NCBI GenBank assembly: GCA_030426875.1 | Contig: JAUHXI010000086.1 | Span: 1-6,403, forward strand | Direction of reading: 5' to 3' | DNA length: 6,403 bases | Origin: a bacterium | Lineage (GTDB): Bacteria > Patescibacteriota > Gracilibacteria > UM-FILTER-43-11 | In this document: positions 5,044 through 6,403 of the stretch, piece after piece | How positions within the stretch are numbered: position 1 is the first letter of the stretch | How the letters are laid out: each line of letters opens with the position of its first letter | Program-made: the position numbers and the translations under genes | Notes under the pieces: generated by a model | What the model saw: only the letters and a program-made list of their open reading frames with translations | The model's database searches: none | Told to the model about the DNA's origin: nothing

Positions 5044-6403
5044 ATGTCCAAAAAAACCATCTTCATCACCGCTTTGATTTCACTCCCATTTTTAGCAGGA
5101 GTCGTTCAAGCCGCTGATTTAAATGGTGAAGCCTTTGGAAAATATTTTGGCGCCTTATCAGTCGATGTATTCCCCGGCGTGCAAGTGGCTGATTTTGACT
5201 CTCCTAATTGTAGTGATGTGGATGAGCTTTGTTTAGTTGAAGGCTTTTCCTGGTCCGATGACATGGGATGGTCCGTCTGGACCGGAAAAGAGATCAAAAG
5301 TGATGTGGAAGGGAATGGGGGAGACTTCACCTTAGAAAACTTTGCCAAAATGAGCTACAACGGCAGTTTTGACGGATTCATATGGGGTGAAAAAACAGGA
5401 TGGATCAATCTTTCGGTTTGTTCAGGCACTGTCAGTGAACCAGACTGCGATAGCAAACCTTATTGCCAGTGGAATGCCAACGACTGGTGCACCCTTGACA
5501 CAGATGGCTTCATGCCTTCAGTCGAAACTCAAAATGCTTTAGAGTGGGGGGTCTACGTTGATTTTTGCTCTTTAAAACCCAATCAGGCCACCTGTGAATC
5601 TCAAATTTCTAATCCCTACTGCAACTGGGAGGCCAATAGCTGTGTGTTTGATCAAGAAAACAACCCTGACGGAGAACCCCTCCGTGGCTTTGCCTGGAGT
5701 GAGCACTTGGGTTGGATAAAGTTTGGGGCTGAACCGGGTGATGATTTCAAGGGAGTCTTCATCAACTGGCTGGCCGATCAAACGCCACCGGAGGTCAATA
5801 TCTTGGAAGAAAACACATGGATTCCCAATGCTAGCGAACAAGGCACCATCAGTTGGACCGATTTTGCAAGCGAAGAGCAGTCTCAAATCAATCTCAATGA
5901 ATCTGATATTGATTACACTCTTGATGGTAGTCCAGGCTTTCAAAATTGTATCACCCAAGTGGGGGATTCGGCCATCATCACTCAAGTGGGCGACAGTGTG
6001 AATGTAGACTTTCCTTTGATTGGCCAAATTCAAGCCTCAGTGCCCAATCACCATTGTCGCTATGAGCTGACGGGTGAAATTCACAACAATCAAGGCGCTG
6101 CTTATTACTTTGGTTCAAATGCAAAAGAACGTGCCATAAAAGATGGGGTGAACCTGGTTGAACCAGCCCCTAACGTGATCCTGGATGAGGCCTTTTTCCT
6201 CTCCACGATTTCTGGGGCATTTGATGCGAGCACATCCGGCGTGTTTTTGAGCGAAAACAATCTTGCTGATGGGGTAGACACGGCACAAGTCATTGTGTTG
6301 CCCAGTGATATTGGGGGGAGTCCTATTTTTGACATCCCTTTTAAATTAGACGGGAGCTCAACCAACGATCCCAATCAAGCTGTTCGAAATGTGTATGTGG
6401 GCT
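5044..6403 (+). CDS. Secreted Trp-motif, Cys-module and Ig-like surface protein (3' partial)
   Basis: The frame stays open to the window end: 453 residues seen, C-terminus missing. Residues 1-23 are a Sec signal peptide with likely cleavage after VQA. Three motifs G-F-x-W-[SG]-x3-G-W lie at 67-76, 111-120 and 215-224, with the two Trp always six apart. Two four-Cys modules (126/135/141/149 and 175/184/193/200) share the pattern C-S-x7-C-[DE]-S, then P-Y-C-x-W-x-A-N and a final C. A DQTPPEV segment (245-251) looks like the start of an Ig-like domain. SENNLADGVDTAQVIV (403-418) resembles the strand pattern of bacterial Ig-like Big_1/invasin domains. I infer a large cell-surface or adhesin-like protein. 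The ATG at 5044 is the first start after an in-frame TAA at 5038-5040 and opens directly into the signal peptide. Probably translated from the same mRNA as the Cys-repeat gene upstream. The exact family and total length cannot be told. Confidence 0.85.
   Translation, partial: MSKKTIFITALISLPFLAGVVQAADLNGEAFGKYFGALSVDVFPGVQVADFDSPNCSDVDELCLVEGFSWSDDMGWSVWTGKEIKSDVEGNGGDFTLENFAKMSYNGSFDGFIWGEKTGWINLSVCSGTVSEPDCDSKPYCQWNANDWCTLDTDGFMPSVETQNALEWGVYVDFCSLKPNQATCESQISNPYCNWEANSCVFDQENNPDGEPLRGFAWSEHLGWIKFGAEPGDDFKGVFINWLADQTPPEVNILEENTWIPNASEQGTISWTDFASEEQSQINLNESDIDYTLDGSPGFQNCITQVGDSAIITQVGDSVNVDFPLIGQIQASVPNHHCRYELTGEIHNNQGAAYYFGSNAKERAIKDGVNLVEPAPNVILDEAFFLSTISGAFDASTSGVFLSENNLADGVDTAQVIVLPSDIGGSPIFDIPFKLDGSSTNDPNQAVRNVYVG

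Noticed and set aside
5572..6033. A 153-codon minus-strand open frame opposite the secreted protein gene.
   Set aside because: The plus-strand frame has a signal peptide, repeated motifs and domain structure across this stretch. The antisense product shows no motif and has no promoter or ribosome site.

Overview
The window carries five protein-coding genes: four complete and one running off the right edge. I see no RNA genes, insertion sequences or CRISPR arrays. The genes read in the standard bacterial code. Every complete gene ends in TAA and no frame needs an internal TGA, which argues against the TGA=Gly code of Gracilibacteria/Absconditabacteria. Base composition is moderate to AT-rich, leaders are A-rich without clear Shine-Dalgarno sites, and the exported proteins are unusual and rich in Cys and Trp. 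The repeated G-F-x-W-S-x3-G-W motif in the last gene is a type I associate with Candidate Phyla Radiation (Patescibacteria) surface proteins. My best guess is a CPR bacterium, possibly Peregrinibacteria. This is inference, because no phylogenetic marker gene is present.

Layout. At 52-98 there is a strong promoter (TTGACA, 18-base spacer, extended -10 TGATATTAT) driving a 180-residue acidic protein of unknown function (128-670). Converging on it, with only 18 bases between the stop codons, is a minus-strand gene (2068 to 689). It encodes an exported protein with three SLH (S-layer homology) repeats followed by a feruloyl-esterase/PHB-depolymerase-like alpha/beta hydrolase with a full Ser-Asp-His triad. 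Its own promoter (TTGCTT, 17 bases, TATAAT) lies at 2106-2134.

The 415-base divergent gap (2069-2483) holds that promoter, a terminator-like hairpin belonging to no visible gene, and three copies of a 9-base word that can form competing hairpins. It ends with an extended -10 box just before the next gene. That gene (2484-3911) encodes a membrane protein with two tandem copies of a domain resembling the N-terminus of GspF/PilC. It lacks the usual GspF/PilC membrane core and ends in three membrane helices. A second extended -10 box (3978-3986) precedes a likely two-gene unit. Its first gene (4018-5019) encodes a membrane-anchored protein with eight Cys pairs, mostly C-x11-C on a 30-residue period. 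The second (from 5044) encodes a Sec-secreted protein with Trp motifs, four-Cys modules and Ig-like regions, cut by the window end.

Together this looks like a cell-envelope region. Four of five products are exported or membrane-bound, and three of these are rich in cysteines probably oxidised to disulfides outside the membrane. The two most distinctive items are the 30-residue Cys-pair repeat protein and the tandem GspF_N-like protein with no transport core. I recognise no established named system.
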